Shown: piece by piece, positions 1 through 15,887 of the stretch | Position numbering within the stretch: the first letter of the stretch is position 1 | Layout of the letters: every line of letters starts with the position of its first letter | From: Streptomyces sp. CB01373 | GTDB taxonomy: Bacteria; Actinomycetota; Actinomycetes; Streptomycetales; Streptomycetaceae | Length of the DNA stretch: 64,000 bases | Direction of reading: 5' to 3' | NCBI RefSeq assembly: GCF_002803075.1 | Contig: NZ_NNBK01000001.1 | Span: forward strand, 496,001-560,000 | The notes under the pieces: model-generated | What the model saw: the letters and a program-made list of their open reading frames with translations, nothing else | What the model was told of the DNA's origin: nothing | Database searches by the model: none | Position numbers and translations under genes: made by a program

Positions 1-3000
1 GCCACTCTGGTCTTCGACTACCCGACGCCCCAGCAGCTCGCCGACCATCTCCTCGACGAACTGCTCGGCGCCGACGCCGCGGAGGCCTTCACCACCCCGC
101 AGAACGCTGCCGCCGCGTCCGACGACGACCCCGTGGTCATCGTCGGGATGGGCTGCCGCTTCCCGGGCGGTGTCGGATCTCCCGAGGAACTCTGGGACCT
201 CGTGGCGTCCGGTGCCGACGCCATCACCGGCTTCCCCGCCGACCGTGAGTGGGAGTCCTCGACGCTCGGCGGCGAGCTGGGCGACCTGTCCGGACAGGGC
301 GGATTCCTGAGCGACATCGCCGAGTTCGACGCCGACTTCTTCGGCATCGCGCCGCGCGAGGCCCTCGCCATGGACCCGCAGCAGCGCATCCTGCTCGAAG
401 TCACCTGGGAGGCCGTGGAGCGCGCCGGGCTGGACCCGGCCGCGCTGCGCGGAAGCCGCACCGGTGTCTTCATGGGTGTCAGCGGCCAGGACTACTCCGG
501 CCTGGTCATGAGGTCCCGCGACGACATCGCGAGCCACGCCACCACCGGTCTCGCCGTCAGCGTGGTCTCCGGCCGCCTCGCCTACACGCTCGGCCTGGAG
601 GGCCCCGCCCTCTCGGTCGACACGGCCTGCTCCTCGTCGCTGGTCTCCCTGCACCTCGCCACCCAGGCGCTGCGGTCGGGGGAGTGCAGCATGGCGCTGG
701 CCGGCGGTGTCACCGTGATGACCACCCCCGCCAACTTCGCCGGCTTCTCCAAGATGGGCGGTCTCGCCCAGGACGGCCGCTGCAAGGCGTTCTCCGACTC
801 CGCCGACGGCACCGGCTGGTCCGAGGGCGCGGCGGTGCTCGTCCTCGAGCGCCTCTCCGACGCCCGCCGCGCCGGACACCGGGTGCTCGCCGTCGTGCGC
901 GGCACCGCTGTCAACCAGGACGGTGCCTCCAACGGCCTGACCGCCCCCAACGGCCCCTCCCAGCAGCGGGTGATCCGCCAGGCGCTGGCCAACGCGGGCC
1001 TGCGGCCCGGCGACGTCGACGCCGTCGAGGCGCACGGCACCGGCACCCCGCTCGGCGACCCGATCGAGGCGCAGGCCCTGCTCGCCACCTACGGCTCGGA
1101 CCGCGATCCGCAGCAGCCCCTGCTGCTCGGCTCGGTGAAGTCGAACATCGGCCACACCCAGTCCGCGGCCGGTGCCGCCGGGCTCGTCAAGATGGTCATG
1201 GCGATGCGCAATGGCGTGCTCCCGCGCACCCTGCATGTCACCGAGCCGTCCACGCACGTCGACTGGTCCCTGGGCGCGGTGCGGCTGCTCACCGAGGAAG
1301 CCGCCTGGCCGGAGACGGGACGGGCCCGCCGGGCCGGTGTGTCGTCGTTCGGCATCAGCGGCACCAACGCCCACGTCATCCTGGAAGGCGCCCCCGAGCC
1401 CGCCGCGGCCGAGCGTCCCGCAGAGGACGCCGTGACCCCCGCCGTCACCCCGTGGGTCGTCTCGGCCCGCTCCGGGCAGGCGCTCGACGCCCAGCTGGAA
1501 CGGCTGCGCGCCCATGCCGCCGCACACCCCGAGGTGTCCGGCGCCGACATCGGCCTGTCTCTCGTGACGAGCCGGTCCTCCTTCGAGCACCGGGCCGTCC
1601 TGCTGGCGGGCCCCGACGGCGTCACCGAGGCCGCGCGCGCCGAGGCCGGCGCCCGTACACCGGCGTTCCTGTTCTCCGGGCAGGGCGCCCAGCGCCTCGG
1701 CATGGGACGCGAACTCCACGCCGGCTTCCCGGTGTTCGCCGAGGCTCTGGACACCGTCCTTGACCTGCTCCACGCCGAACTCGGCTTCTCCCTGAGGGAG
1801 ATCATGTGGGGCGACGACCCGGAACAGCTCAACCGCACCCGCTGCACCCAGCCCGCGCTGTTCGCGGTCGAGGTCGCCCTGTTCCGCCTGGTGGAGTCCT
1901 GGGGCGTCACCCCGGACTTCGTGGCCGGTCACTCGGTCGGCGAGATCGCGGCCGCGCATGTCGCCGGGGTGTTCTCGCTGGAGGACGCCTGCCGGCTGGT
2001 CGCCGCACGCGCCCGCCTCATGGACGCGCTGCCCGAGGGCGGCGCCATGGCCGCCGTCGAGGCCACCGAGGACGAGGTACTGCCGCTGCTCGCCGACGGC
2101 GTCGCCGTCGCCGCCGTCAACGGCCCCGCCTCCGTCGTCGTCTCCGGCCCCGAGGACGGCGTCGGGCAGGTCGTCGCCCGCCTGGAGTCGGCCGGCCGCC
2201 GCGTCACCCGGCTGCGGGTGAGCCACGCCTTCCACTCGGCCCTGATGGAGCCGATGCTGGACGAGTTCCGCACCGTCGCCGAGAGCATCGCCTACGACGA
2301 GCCGCGGATCCCGGTCGTGTCCAACCTGACCGGCGAGGTCGCCCCCGCGGGCACGCACACCGACGCCGACTACTGGGTGCGTCACGTCCGCGAGGCCGTC
2401 CGGTTCGCCGACGGCGTCCGCGCCCTCGCCGACCGGGGCGTCACCGCCTTCCTGGAGATCGGCCCCGACGGCGTGCTGTCCGCGCTCGCCGCCACCTGTC
2501 TGCCCGACACCGGAACGGTCGTCGTGCCGGCGCTGCGCAAGGACCGCGACGAGACCGTGTCCGTCCTCACCGCCCTGGCCCGGCTGCACACCGCCGGCCT
2601 CGACGCCGACTGGACCGCCGTCCTTGCCGGCACCGGCGCCCGCACCGTCGAACTGCCCACCTACGCCTTCCAGGGCACCCGCTTCTGGCCCGACACCACC
2701 GCCGCCCCCGGCGACGCGGGCGGACTGGGCCTGGACGCCGGAGGGCACCCGTTGCTCACCGCCGCCACGGCGGTCGCGGGCTCGGACGAGACGCTGCTCA
2801 GCGGACGCCTGTCCGCCGCCGCACAGCCCTGGCTCACCGGCCGCGTGAGCGACGGCACCACCACCCTGCCCACCGCGGTCCTCGCCGAACTCGCGCTGCA
2901 CGCCGCCGACGCCTGCGACCGCACCACCGTCGAGAACCTCACCGTCAGCGCGCCCCTGGTGCTCACCGAAAAGCGCCCCCAGCGCCTCCAGGTACTGGTG

Positions 3001-5505
3001 GCCGCCCCCGACGGGACCGGCCGGCGCACCCTCACCGTGCACACCCGCGCGGACGGCGACGGCGCCCCGTGGATCGAGCGGGCCACCGCGGCGCTCACCG
3101 ACGCGCCCGCCGCCCCCGCCGCGGCGGACACCGTATGGCCGCCCGCCGACGCCACCCCGGTCGACGACCTGCCCGAACCCACCGGCGCGGCCGTGCTGCG
3201 CGCCGCCTGGCGGCGCGGCGAGGACCTCTTCGCCGAGGTCGAGATCACCGAACAGAGCCCGGCCGAGCAGGCGTTCGCCCTGCACCCGGCGCTCCTGGAC
3301 ACCGCGGTCCGCGCCGCCGCCGTCCTCAACGGAGACGGCGACGACACCCTCGACGCCGTCGCCTGGGACGGGCTCGTCCTGCACGCCGCGCACCCCGCCC
3401 TCCTGCGGGTACGGCTCACCGCCGCCGGCGACGACACCTGGGCGCTGGAGGCGACCGACCCGCAGGGCGGCCCCGTCCTCTCGGTGGCCTCGCTCACCCT
3501 GGGCGCCACCGCCGCCGCACACGGCACGGACGCCCCCACCGCGGACGACGCCGCACTGCTCACCCTCGACTGGGTCGCGCCCGCTCCGGCCCCGCACCCC
3601 GGCGGCAACGCCCTGTGGACGGTGCTCGGCGACGGACTGCCCGCACTGGACACCGCGCTCGCCGCGGCGGACGGCGTCCTCGCCACCCGCGCGCACTCGC
3701 TCACCGAACTGCTGGACAGCGGTGCACCCCTGCCGTCACTGATGCTCCTGCCGGTCGAGGGCGACCCCGCCGCCGGGGACGACCTGCCCGCCGCGGTCCG
3801 CGCCGCCACCGCGACGGTGCTCGACCTGCTGCGCGAGTGGACCTCCGAACCCCGCACCGCGGACTCCCGCCTCGTGATCGTCACCCGCGGCGCCGTCGCG
3901 GCCGGCCGGGAGGACGTGACCGACCTGGCGACGGCAGCCGTCTGGGGCCTGGTCCGCTCCGCCCAGTCCGAGAACCCGGGCAGCTGCCTGCTCCTGGACC
4001 TCGACCCGGCCACCGGCGCCGACGCGACCGCCGCCGACGTCCTGGCCTCGCTGCCCGCCCTGTTCGACGCGGGCGAGACCCAGGCCGCCGTCCGCGGCGG
4101 CGCGCTCACCGTCGCCCGCCTCACCCGCACCGAGTCCGCCACCACCCCGGCCGCCGACCAGGTCCGTGCCTGGGACCGCGACGGCACCGTACTGATCACC
4201 GGCGGCACCGGCGGCCTCGGAGCCGTCCTCGCCCGCCACCTGGTGACCGGCCACGGCATCAAGCACCTGCTGCTGGCCGGCCGCCGCGGACCCGACGCAC
4301 CCGGCGCGACCGCCCTGAGCGAGGAACTCTCCGCGCTCGGCGCCGAGGTCACCGTACGGGCCTGCGACGTCTCCGACCGGGCCGCCCTCGACGCGCTGCT
4401 CGCCTCGCTGCCGACCGAGCACCCGCTGACCGCGGTCGTGCACACGGCCGGTGTCCTAGACGACGCCACGATCGGCTCGCTCACCGCCGACCGGTTCGAC
4501 ACCGTGCTCCGCCCCAAGGCGGACGCCGCCTGGCACCTGCACCGGGCGACCTCGGCCCTGCCGCTCGCCGGATTCGTCCTGTACTCCTCCGTGGCCGGCG
4601 TCACCGGCGGCCCCGGACAGGGCAACTACGCCGCCGCCAACACGTTCCTCGACGCGCTCGCCGCGCACCGAGCGGCCCGGGGCCTGCCCGCCCTGTCGCT
4701 CGCCTGGGGACCCTGGGGCCAGGGCGCCGGCATGACCGGCACGCTCACCGACGCCGACATCGAGCGCATGGAGCGCTCCGGGATGCCGCCGCTCACCGAA
4801 CGCCAGGGCCTCGCCCTGTTCGACGCGGCGAACGGCCAGGACGAGGCACTCGCCGTGGCGATCCGGGTCGCCCGGTCCGCCGCGGCCCCCGACACCGGCG
4901 ACGTCCCCGCGGTGCTGCGCTCCCTGGTCCGCACCCGGCGCCGCGCGGCGGCCACGGCCGGCGCCGACGGGCTCGCCCGCAGGCTGGCCGGCCTCGGCGC
5001 CGAGCAGCGGCACGAGACCCTCGTCGCCCTGGTCCGCCAGGAGACGGCCGGGGTGCTCGGCCACTCCGGTGCCGACGCGGTCCCTGCCGACCGGGACTTC
5101 AGCCGGCTGGGCTTCGACTCGCTGATGGCGGTCGAACTGCGCACCCGGCTCTCCGCGGCCACCGGTGTGCGGCTGCCGTCCACGCTCGTCTTCGACCACC
5201 CGACGCCCACCGCCGTCGCCCGGCACCTGGCCGGCTCCCTGGTGGGCGGGGAGCGGAGCGGCACGGCCGCGTCCCCGCTGGCGGCGCTCGACCGGCTGGA
5301 GGCGGAACTGTCCGCCGACGGCATGGACGAGGCCACCCGCCGCGGCGTCGCGGGCCGGTTGCAGCGGCTGCTGGCCGCCTGGGACGGCTCGGGCCCGGGC
5401 CCGGACGGGGACGGACCGGCCGTCGGTGAGCGGATCGAGGCGGCGAGCGCCGAGGAGATCTTCGCCTTCATCGACAACGAACTCGGCCGGTCGTCGAACT
5501 CCTGA
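1..5505 (+). CDS. nysJ: NysJ-type polyene PKS, 3' part: end of ACP16 plus module 17 (KS-AT-DH*-KR-ACP)
   Basis: Open in frame from base 1, so the true start lies upstream; stop at 5503-5505. Bases 1-72 encode the last helix of an ACP. A complete module follows: KS about 133-1390 (active Cys at 628-630), AT about 1660-2560 (GHSVGE Ser at 1933-1935, HAFH near 2224, so malonyl-CoA), DH about 2746-3540, KR about 4186-4730 (LDD near 4459, SSVAG, GNYAAAN; B-type and apparently active), ACP near 5100-5240 (GFDS) and a C-terminal docking region to 5502. The DH looks dead: its catalytic His is Arg (CGC 2842-2844) and the YGP segment is deleted. The module should therefore leave a hydroxyl, C5-OH in nystatin/amphotericin numbering. 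The gene sits 51 bp before the thioesterase gene in the same direction, which suits the penultimate extension step. Module numbers are inferred from synteny with nys/amph clusters. Confidence 0.93.
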   Translation, partial: ATLVFDYPTPQQLADHLLDELLGADAAEAFTTPQNAAAASDDDPVVIVGMGCRFPGGVGSPEELWDLVASGADAITGFPADREWESSTLGGELGDLSGQGGFLSDIAEFDADFFGIAPREALAMDPQQRILLEVTWEAVERAGLDPAALRGSRTGVFMGVSGQDYSGLVMRSRDDIASHATTGLAVSVVSGRLAYTLGLEGPALSVDTACSSSLVSLHLATQALRSGECSMALAGGVTVMTTPANFAGFSKMGGLAQDGRCKAFSDSADGTGWSEGAAVLVLERLSDARRAGHRVLAVVRGTAVNQDGASNGLTAPNGPSQQRVIRQALANAGLRPGDVDAVEAHGTGTPLGDPIEAQALLATYGSDRDPQQPLLLGSVKSNIGHTQSAAGAAGLVKMVMAMRNGVLPRTLHVTEPSTHVDWSLGAVRLLTEEAAWPETGRARRAGVSSFGISGTNAHVILEGAPEPAAAERPAEDAVTPAVTPWVVSARSGQALDAQLERLRAHAAAHPEVSGADIGLSLVTSRSSFEHRAVLLAGPDGVTEAARAEAGARTPAFLFSGQGAQRLGMGRELHAGFPVFAEALDTVLDLLHAELGFSLREIMWGDDPEQLNRTRCTQPALFAVEVALFRLVESWGVTPDFVAGHSVGEIAAAHVAGVFSLEDACRLVAARARLMDALPEGGAMAAVEATEDEVLPLLADGVAVAAVNGPASVVVSGPEDGVGQVVARLESAGRRVTRLRVSHAFHSALMEPMLDEFRTVAESIAYDEPRIPVVSNLTGEVAPAGTHTDADYWVRHVREAVRFADGVRALADRGVTAFLEIGPDGVLSALAATCLPDTGTVVVPALRKDRDETVSVLTALARLHTAGLDADWTAVLAGTGARTVELPTYAFQGTRFWPDTTAAPGDAGGLGLDAGGHPLLTAATAVAGSDETLLSGRLSAAAQPWLTGRVSDGTTTLPTAVLAELALHAADACDRTTVENLTVSAPLVLTEKRPQRLQVLVAAPDGTGRRTLTVHTRADGDGAPWIERATAALTDAPAAPAAADTVWPPADATPVDDLPEPTGAAVLRAAWRRGEDLFAEVEITEQSPAEQAFALHPALLDTAVRAAAVLNGDGDDTLDAVAWDGLVLHAAHPALLRVRLTAAGDDTWALEATDPQGGPVLSVASLTLGATAAAHGTDAPTADDAALLTLDWVAPAPAPHPGGNALWTVLGDGLPALDTALAAADGVLATRAHSLTELLDSGAPLPSLMLLPVEGDPAAGDDLPAAVRAATATVLDLLREWTSEPRTADSRLVIVTRGAVAAGREDVTDLATAAVWGLVRSAQSENPGSCLLLDLDPATGADATAADVLASLPALFDAGETQAAVRGGALTVARLTRTESATTPAADQVRAWDRDGTVLITGGTGGLGAVLARHLVTGHGIKHLLLAGRRGPDAPGATALSEELSALGAEVTVRACDVSDRAALDALLASLPTEHPLTAVVHTAGVLDDATIGSLTADRFDTVLRPKADAAWHLHRATSALPLAGFVLYSSVAGVTGGPGQGNYAAANTFLDALAAHRAARGLPALSLAWGPWGQGAGMTGTLTDADIERMERSGMPPLTERQGLALFDAANGQDEALAVAIRVARSAAAPDTGDVPAVLRSLVRTRRRAAATAGADGLARRLAGLGAEQRHETLVALVRQETAGVLGHSGADAVPADRDFSRLGFDSLMAVELRTRLSAATGVRLPSTLVFDHPTPTAVARHLAGSLVGGERSGTAASPLAALDRLEAELSADGMDEATRRGVAGRLQRLLAAWDGSGPGPDGDGPAVGERIEAASAEEIFAFIDNELGRSSNS

Positions 5506-5556
5506 CCCGGGCCCACCGCAACTACGCGAGAAACATCTGAGGAAGGTTCACGGACG

Positions 5557-11709
<6,153 letters not shown>

Positions 11710-11862
11710 TCCGGGCCCGGCCGGCGCACGGCAACCCGGCCGGGTCCTTGTCCCCCCACCACATCCGGGGCGCCGCCCTCCCACACGGCGCCGCCCCGGG
11801 TGCGACCGCGGACCCCGCAGTCGGGGACCCGCGCACACCCCCCACATAAGGAGAGCAGTCCC
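11710..11862 (+). promoter_or_regulatory. nysK-nysL intergenic leader with two stem-loops and the nysL ribosome binding site
   Basis: This 153-bp gap has two inverted repeats. One is a perfect 9-bp stem, 11716-11724 with 11736-11744 (loop 11 nt), extendable by three more pairs. The other is a perfect 8-bp stem, 11765-11772 with 11792-11799. Neither is followed by a T run, so they may be processing or attenuation hairpins rather than strong terminators. AAGGAG at 11848-11853 lies 9 nt before the nysL ATG and fixes that start. I see no clear -10/-35 pair, so nysL may be read through from nysK or have its own unrecognised promoter. Confidence 0.4.
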
Positions 11863-13056
11863 ATGGGCAACCCCACACCGCCGCCCTGCTTAGACGACGG
11901 CGCCGCGCCCTCGGTGCTCCACCTCAGCCCGCTTCTGCGCGAGCTCCAGTTACGCGCTCCCGTCACGAGGATCACCACCCCGGCCGGCGACGAGGGCTGG
12001 CTGGTGACCCGGCACGCGGAGCTGAAGCAGTTGCTGCACGACGAGCGTCTGGCCCGCGCGCACGCCGACCCGGCCAACGCGCCCCGCTACGTCAAGAGTC
12101 CGCTGATGGACCTGCTCATCATGGGCGACGTCGATGCGGCCCGCGCCGCGCACACCGAGCTGCGCACCCTGCTCACCCCCCAGTTCTCCGCCCGCCGGGT
12201 GCTGAACATGACGCCCATGGTGGAGGCCGTCGCGGAGCAGCTCCTGACCGGCTTCGCCACCCAGGAGCGCCCCGCCGACCTGCGCAGCGACTTCTCGCTG
12301 CCGTACTCGCTGACCGTGCTGTGCGCCGTGATCGGCATCCCGGTGCAGGAGCAGGGCCGGCTGCTGGCGGTGCTGGCCGAGATGGCCACGCTGAACGACG
12401 CGGAGAGCGTCGCCAGGAGCCAGGCGGAGCTGTTCGGGCTGCTGGTCGGGCTGGCCGGCCGCAAGCGGGCCGAACCCGCGGACGACGTGATCTCCCGGCT
12501 GTGCCAGACGGTCCCGGAGGACGAGCGCATCGGCCCCATCGCCGCGAGCCTGCTCTTCGCCGGCCTCGACAGCGTCGCCACCCATGTCGACCTGGGCGTC
12601 GTGCTGTTCACGCAGTACCCGGACCAGTTACAGGCGGCACTCGCCGACGAGAAGCTGATGAAGAGCGCGGTCGAGGAGATCCTGCGGGCCGCGAAGGCCG
12701 GCGGCTCGGGTGCGGCGCTGCCGCGCTACGCCACCGACGACATCACCATCGGCGACGTCACCATGCGCACCGGCGACCTGGTGCTGCTCGACTTCACGCT
12801 GGTCAACTTCGACGAGGCGGTCTTCGACGAGCCGGAGGTCTTCGACATCCGCCGCGCGCCCAACGAGCACCTGACGTTCGGGCACGGCATCTGGCACTGC
12901 ATCGGGGCCCCGCTGGCCCGGACGATGCTGAAGACCGCCTACACGCAACTGTTCACCCGGCTGCCCGGTCTGAGGCTGGCCCGCCCGGTGGAGGAGCTCC
13001 AGGTGACGTCGGGCCAGCTCAACGGCGGCCTCACCGAACTCCCCGTCACCTGGTGA
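11863..13056 (+). CDS. nysL: Cytochrome P450, NysL/AmphL-type ring hydroxylase
   Basis: 397 residues, a normal length for a bacterial class I P450. The start was chosen for AAGGAG at 11848-11853; an in-frame ATG at 11800 has no such site. Diagnostic motifs: heme loop [10 protein letters not shown] with Cys346 as thiolate ligand, ExxR at E272/R275, and an I-helix AGLDS (233-237) in which Ser replaces the usual acid/alcohol-pair Thr. Homologues downstream of nysK/amphK hydroxylate the macrolactone late in the pathway (C10 in nystatin, C8 in amphotericin); which position applies here cannot be read from sequence. Codons 10 (11890-11892), 30 (11950-11952) and 256 (12628-12630) are all TTA, which suggests dependence on the bldA leucyl-tRNA. 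It is convergent with the minus-strand operon, and a strong terminator follows 19 bp after the stop. Redox partner is probably NysM. Confidence 0.93.
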   Translation: MGNPTPPPCLDDGAAPSVLHLSPLLRELQLRAPVTRITTPAGDEGWLVTRHAELKQLLHDERLARAHADPANAPRYVKSPLMDLLIMGDVDAARAAHTELRTLLTPQFSARRVLNMTPMVEAVAEQLLTGFATQERPADLRSDFSLPYSLTVLCAVIGIPVQEQGRLLAVLAEMATLNDAESVARSQAELFGLLVGLAGRKRAEPADDVISRLCQTVPEDERIGPIAASLLFAGLDSVATHVDLGVVLFTQYPDQLQAALADEKLMKSAVEEILRAAKAGGSGAALPRYATDDITIGDVTMRTGDLVLLDFTLVNFDEAVFDEPEVFDIRRAPNEHLTFGHGIWHCIGAPLARTMLKTAYTQLFTRLPGLRLARPVEELQVTSGQLNGGLTELPVTW

Positions 13057-13075
13057 CACCCGGCCCCCCGAGACC

Positions 13076-13119
13076 GGCGGCGGCCCCCACTGCCTGACGA
13101 GTGGGGGCCGCCGCCTTTT
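13076..13119 (+). terminator. Rho-independent terminator after nysL
   Basis: A perfect 16-bp inverted repeat, 13076-13091 with 13100-13115, closes an 8-nt loop (13092-13099) and is followed by TTTT (13116-13119). It starts 19 bp after the nysL stop codon. The stem is almost all G/C. The T run lies on the nysL side; in the opposite direction the stem is not followed by a T run, so it is mainly a plus-strand terminator. Confidence 0.9.
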
Positions 13120-13163
13120 CCGTACTCGGGCCGTAGTCGGACCGTACTCGGGCCGTACGAGAG
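13120..13163. repeat. Four-copy 11-bp tandem repeat in the nysL/nysM intergenic region
   Basis: Four consecutive 11-bp units start at 13120, 13131, 13142 and 13153. All begin CCGTA; units 1 and 3 are identical (CCGTACTCGGG), unit 2 differs at two positions and unit 4 diverges after CCGTAC. As a result a 16-bp stretch at 13120-13135 recurs at 13142-13157. The array sits exactly between the nysL terminator and the MITE-like element. No function is evident; it could be slippage-derived spacer or a remnant of an insertion event. Confidence 0.7.
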
Positions 13164-13169
13164 GACCCA

Positions 13170-13362
13170 GGGCCTCTCGTTTGGATCATGCCGGGCTCGC
13201 GGGCCCTGGCACCGTGCCTCGCGGCGTTGTCGTCGGTTGGCAGGGCTCCGCCCTGCCGCCCTCCTCCGCCTTGCGATGCTCCCCCACTGCCTGAACGGCG
13301 TGGGAGGTGCCCCCAGCACCAGACCCCGCTCCCTGATCCGGCCTGATCCAAACGAAAGACCC
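13170..13362. mobile_element. MITE-like element with imperfect 19-bp terminal inverted repeats
   Basis: The ends 13170-13188 and 13344-13362 are inverted copies matching at 17 of 19 positions, sharing CGTTTGGATCA at their inner part. The 193-bp interior has no convincing gene and contains smaller hairpins, for example GGCAGGG pairing with CCCTGCC near 13240-13260. The left end overlaps another hairpin, ACGAGAGG (13157-13164) pairing with CCTCTCGT (13173-13180). The right end touches the nysM stop codon (CTA on plus strand, 13362-13364), so it may also serve as the 3' end of the minus-strand operon. No target-site duplication is obvious. From memory it resembles a common Streptomyces intergenic repeat family; this cannot be confirmed here. 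Confidence 0.6.
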
Positions 13363-13559
13363 TAGTCCTCCACGACCGTGATCGCCATCGAGGGGCAGAC
13401 CACGGCGGCCTCGCGGACCGCGTCCAGCGTCTCCGGGTCCGACGGCTGTACGAGGACGGTCACCAGGCCGTCGTCGTCCTGGTCGAACACGTCCGACACG
13501 GCCAGCACGCACTGTCCGGCACCGACGCAGCGATCGGTGTCCACGTTGACGCGCACCAT
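13362..13559 (-). CDS. nysM: NysM/AmphM-type [3Fe-4S] ferredoxin
   Basis: 65 residues from the second of two tandem ATG codons (13560-13562 and 13557-13559). The GGAGG on the minus strand (13564-13568) is only 1 nt from the first ATG but 4 nt from the second, so the second was chosen; the first would add one Met. The protein has the short P450-partner ferredoxin pattern, CVGAGQC near the N terminus and a distant VCP, with an acidic stretch between. The residue where a second close Cys would bind a fourth iron is not Cys, which points to a [3Fe-4S] cluster. It lies 55 bp downstream of the nysN stop in the same operon and should pass electrons to NysN, and probably also to NysL. The stop codon overlaps the end of the MITE-like element by one base. 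Confidence 0.92.
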   Translation of the reverse strand: MVRVNVDTDRCVGAGQCVLAVSDVFDQDDDGLVTVLVQPSDPETLDAVREAAVVCPSMAITVVED

Positions 13560-13614
13560 CATTCCTCCAGGGTCGTTCCACCGGGCCGGCCGCCGCAGCG
13601 GACCGGCCCGTCGC

Positions 13615-14814
13615 TCAGCTCCAGGTGACGGGCAGCTCGTGCAGACCGAACAGCACGCCGTCGTACTTCAGGGACAACTCCTCGACCGGCACGCCCAGTT
13701 CGAGGGTCGGGATGCGCTCGAACAGGGTGCGGTAGGCGATCTCCATCTCCATCCGCACCAGGTTCTGCCCGAGACACTGGTGGACGCCGTACCCGAACGC
13801 CACATGCGAGCGCGCGGAGCGCTCCGGGTCGAACTCGTCGGGCCTGTCGAAGACCGAACCGTCGTGGTTGGCCGCGGCGAGCAGCGGCACGATGCCCTCA
13901 CCGGCCCGGATCAGCTGGCCGCCGATCTCCACGTCCTCCACCGCGACCCGGAAGGACACCAGGTCGGCGACCGAGTAGTAGCGCAGCATCTCCTCCACGA
14001 TGCGGTCGTCGCCGATCCACTTCGGGTTGGTCAGCAGCTGGACGACGCCGAGGCCGATGTTGTTCGCCGTGGTCTCGTGCCCCGCGATGAGCAGGAGCAT
14101 CGACACCCCGGACAGCTCCTGCCGGGACATGGTGCCGGCCTGGATCAGCCGGCTGATCAGGTCCTTGCCGGGGCGGCGGGTCTTGATCTGGATGAGCCGG
14201 GTCAGATAGCGCAGCAGCGCCTTGGAGGCCTCGTCGCGTTCCTCGTCGGTGGAGGAGAGGGTCACCAGGACCCTCGTCCTCGCCTCGAAGAAGTCCCGGT
14301 CCGCCTTGGGGACTCCGAGCAGGTCGGAGATGACCAGCGACGGCACGGACAGCGCGAAGTCCGCGATCAGGTCGGCCGAGTTGCCCGCGGCGAGCATCGC
14401 GTCGATCCGCTCGTCCACGATCTGCTGGATCGCCGGACGCAGCTCCCGCACCTTGCGCACGGTGAACTCCGGGATCAGCGTCTTGCGGAACCGGTCGTGC
14501 TCCGGGGGGTCCAGCGCCACGAACCAGCCCGGGATCTCCGACTGCGACGGTGCGCCGCCGGTGCGCCTGGCCCTCGGGAAGCCGGGGTGGGAGGGGTCCG
14601 CGCTGATCCGGGAGTCCGTCAGCACGGCCCGCACGTCCTGGTGCCGGGTCACCAGCCACAACGGGCCGCTGGCGGGCAGTTCGGAGCGGACCAGGCCCTC
14701 GCCCGCCCGGTAGTCGGCGTACTCCGGCGGCGGGAACGGACGTCCCGGCTGGCGCAGCGGGAAGGCGACCGGGCAGCCCGGAGCGTACGTCGTCGTCTCC
14801 GTGTCGGCCGTCAT
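13615..14814 (-). CDS. nysN: Cytochrome P450, NysN/AmphN-type exocyclic methyl oxidase
   Basis: 399 residues. The ATG (14812-14814) overlaps the TGA of the upstream aminotransferase gene in a TGATG arrangement, with GGAG 8 nt before it inside that gene, so translation is probably coupled. P450 hallmarks: I-helix AGHETT at 244-249, ExxR at E275/R278, heme loop FGYGVHQCLG with Cys347. Members of this position and type in polyene clusters convert the C16 methyl branch (from a methylmalonyl unit) to a carboxylate by repeated oxidation. The next gene, nysM, encodes its ferredoxin. The I-helix has the classical acid-Thr pair, unlike the neighbouring NysL. A much longer upstream in-frame extension running into the aminotransferase gene was rejected. 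Confidence 0.94.
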   Translation of the reverse strand: MTADTETTTYAPGCPVAFPLRQPGRPFPPPEYADYRAGEGLVRSELPASGPLWLVTRHQDVRAVLTDSRISADPSHPGFPRARRTGGAPSQSEIPGWFVALDPPEHDRFRKTLIPEFTVRKVRELRPAIQQIVDERIDAMLAAGNSADLIADFALSVPSLVISDLLGVPKADRDFFEARTRVLVTLSSTDEERDEASKALLRYLTRLIQIKTRRPGKDLISRLIQAGTMSRQELSGVSMLLLIAGHETTANNIGLGVVQLLTNPKWIGDDRIVEEMLRYYSVADLVSFRVAVEDVEIGGQLIRAGEGIVPLLAAANHDGSVFDRPDEFDPERSARSHVAFGYGVHQCLGQNLVRMEMEIAYRTLFERIPTLELGVPVEELSLKYDGVLFGLHELPVTWS

Positions 14815-15872
14815 CACTTGGCTCCGTAGAAGTCGCGAATCCGGTCGGTGATGAACTCCTGGTCCTGCGCGGTCAGTCCGGTGTGCGTCGGCAGGTAGAA
14901 CCCGTCCTCGCTGAGCCGGGAGGCGTTCAGCGACGGCCAGTCGGCGTCGTAGTAGCCCGGCTGACGGCTCATCGGCTTGAAGAACACCCGGGTCTCGATG
15001 CCCTGGTCGGCCAGGTACGCGCACAGCTCCTCGCGCCGCTCGGCCCGCAGGTCGTACATCCACAGCACGTCGCGGGCCGGCATCAGCGTGATGCCGGGAA
15101 CGTCCCGCAGCGCCTCGTCGTAGCGCTTCTCGATGTCGCGGCGGGTCGCGAGGATGGTGTCGAGCTGCTCGGTCTGCGCGAGCGCCACCGCGGCCTGCAT
15201 GTTCGTCATGCGGTAGTTGTAGGCCAGCTTCTTGTGCAGGAAGCTGTGGTCCTTGGTGAACGCCATCGCCCGCAGATGCGCCATCTGCTCGGCCAGATGG
15301 GCGTCCCTGGTCAGGCACACGCCGCCCTCGCCCGCCGTGATGATCTTGTTGGCGAAGAGGGAGAAGCAGGCGATGTCACCCACCGGCCGCACCCCGTGCG
15401 CCTCCGCCGAGTCCTCGACCACCCGCAGGTTGTACTCGTACGCCAGGTTCATGATGGCGTCCATGTCGCACTGCCGGCCGTAGATGTGCACCGGCATGAT
15501 CACCTTCGTGCGCGAGGTGATCTTCTCCTCGATGCGGGAGACGTCGATGTTCAGGTCGTCGCCGCAGTCCACGAACACCGGGGTGGCCCCCGTGTAGGTG
15601 ACCGCCCACGCGGAGGCGATCATCGTGAACTCCGGGACGATCACCTCGTCGCCGGGGCCGACGCCCAGCGCGCGCAGAGCCAGCGTCAGCGCGGTGGTGC
15701 CCGAGGAACAGGCGACACCGTGCGGCATGTCGTTGTAGGCGGCGAACGCCTCCTCGAACTGCCGGACGTAGGGGCCCTGCGACGAGATCCAGCCGCCGCC
15801 GACGGCCTCCGTCACATACTCGAGTTCGCGGCCCTTCAGCCACGGCATGGAGACCGGATACGTATAGGACAT
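14814..15872 (-). CDS. nysDII: NysDII/AmphDII-type GDP-sugar aminotransferase (mycosamine biosynthesis)
   Basis: 352 residues, fold-type I PLP enzyme of the DegT/DnrJ/EryC1 family. The ATG at 15870-15872 follows a GAGGAAG site 6 nt upstream. PLP-binding Lys176 lies in FANKIITAGEGG; Asp154 in VVEDSAEAHG should contact the pyridine nitrogen, and SSGTTAL (56-62) should bind phosphate. In nystatin/amphotericin clusters this enzyme aminates GDP-3-keto-6-deoxymannose at C3 to give GDP-mycosamine. It starts 15 bp after the glycosyltransferase stop and overlaps the start of nysN by one base, so it is the second gene of a tight four-gene operon. The GDP-mannose dehydratase (DIII) that supplies the substrate is not in this window. 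A perosamine-type 4-aminotransferase is the main alternative from sequence alone. Confidence 0.93.
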   Translation of the reverse strand: MSYTYPVSMPWLKGRELEYVTEAVGGGWISSQGPYVRQFEEAFAAYNDMPHGVACSSGTTALTLALRALGVGPGDEVIVPEFTMIASAWAVTYTGATPVFVDCGDDLNIDVSRIEEKITSRTKVIMPVHIYGRQCDMDAIMNLAYEYNLRVVEDSAEAHGVRPVGDIACFSLFANKIITAGEGGVCLTRDAHLAEQMAHLRAMAFTKDHSFLHKKLAYNYRMTNMQAAVALAQTEQLDTILATRRDIEKRYDEALRDVPGITLMPARDVLWMYDLRAERREELCAYLADQGIETRVFFKPMSRQPGYYDADWPSLNASRLSEDGFYLPTHTGLTAQDQEFITDRIRDFYGAK

Positions 15873-15887
15873 GCTTGACTTCCTCGG

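Noticed and set aside
13046-13581. Several small minus-strand open frames between nysL and nysM.
   Set aside because: They run through the terminator stem, the tandem repeat and the MITE-like element or overlap nysM, and look like noncoding translation.
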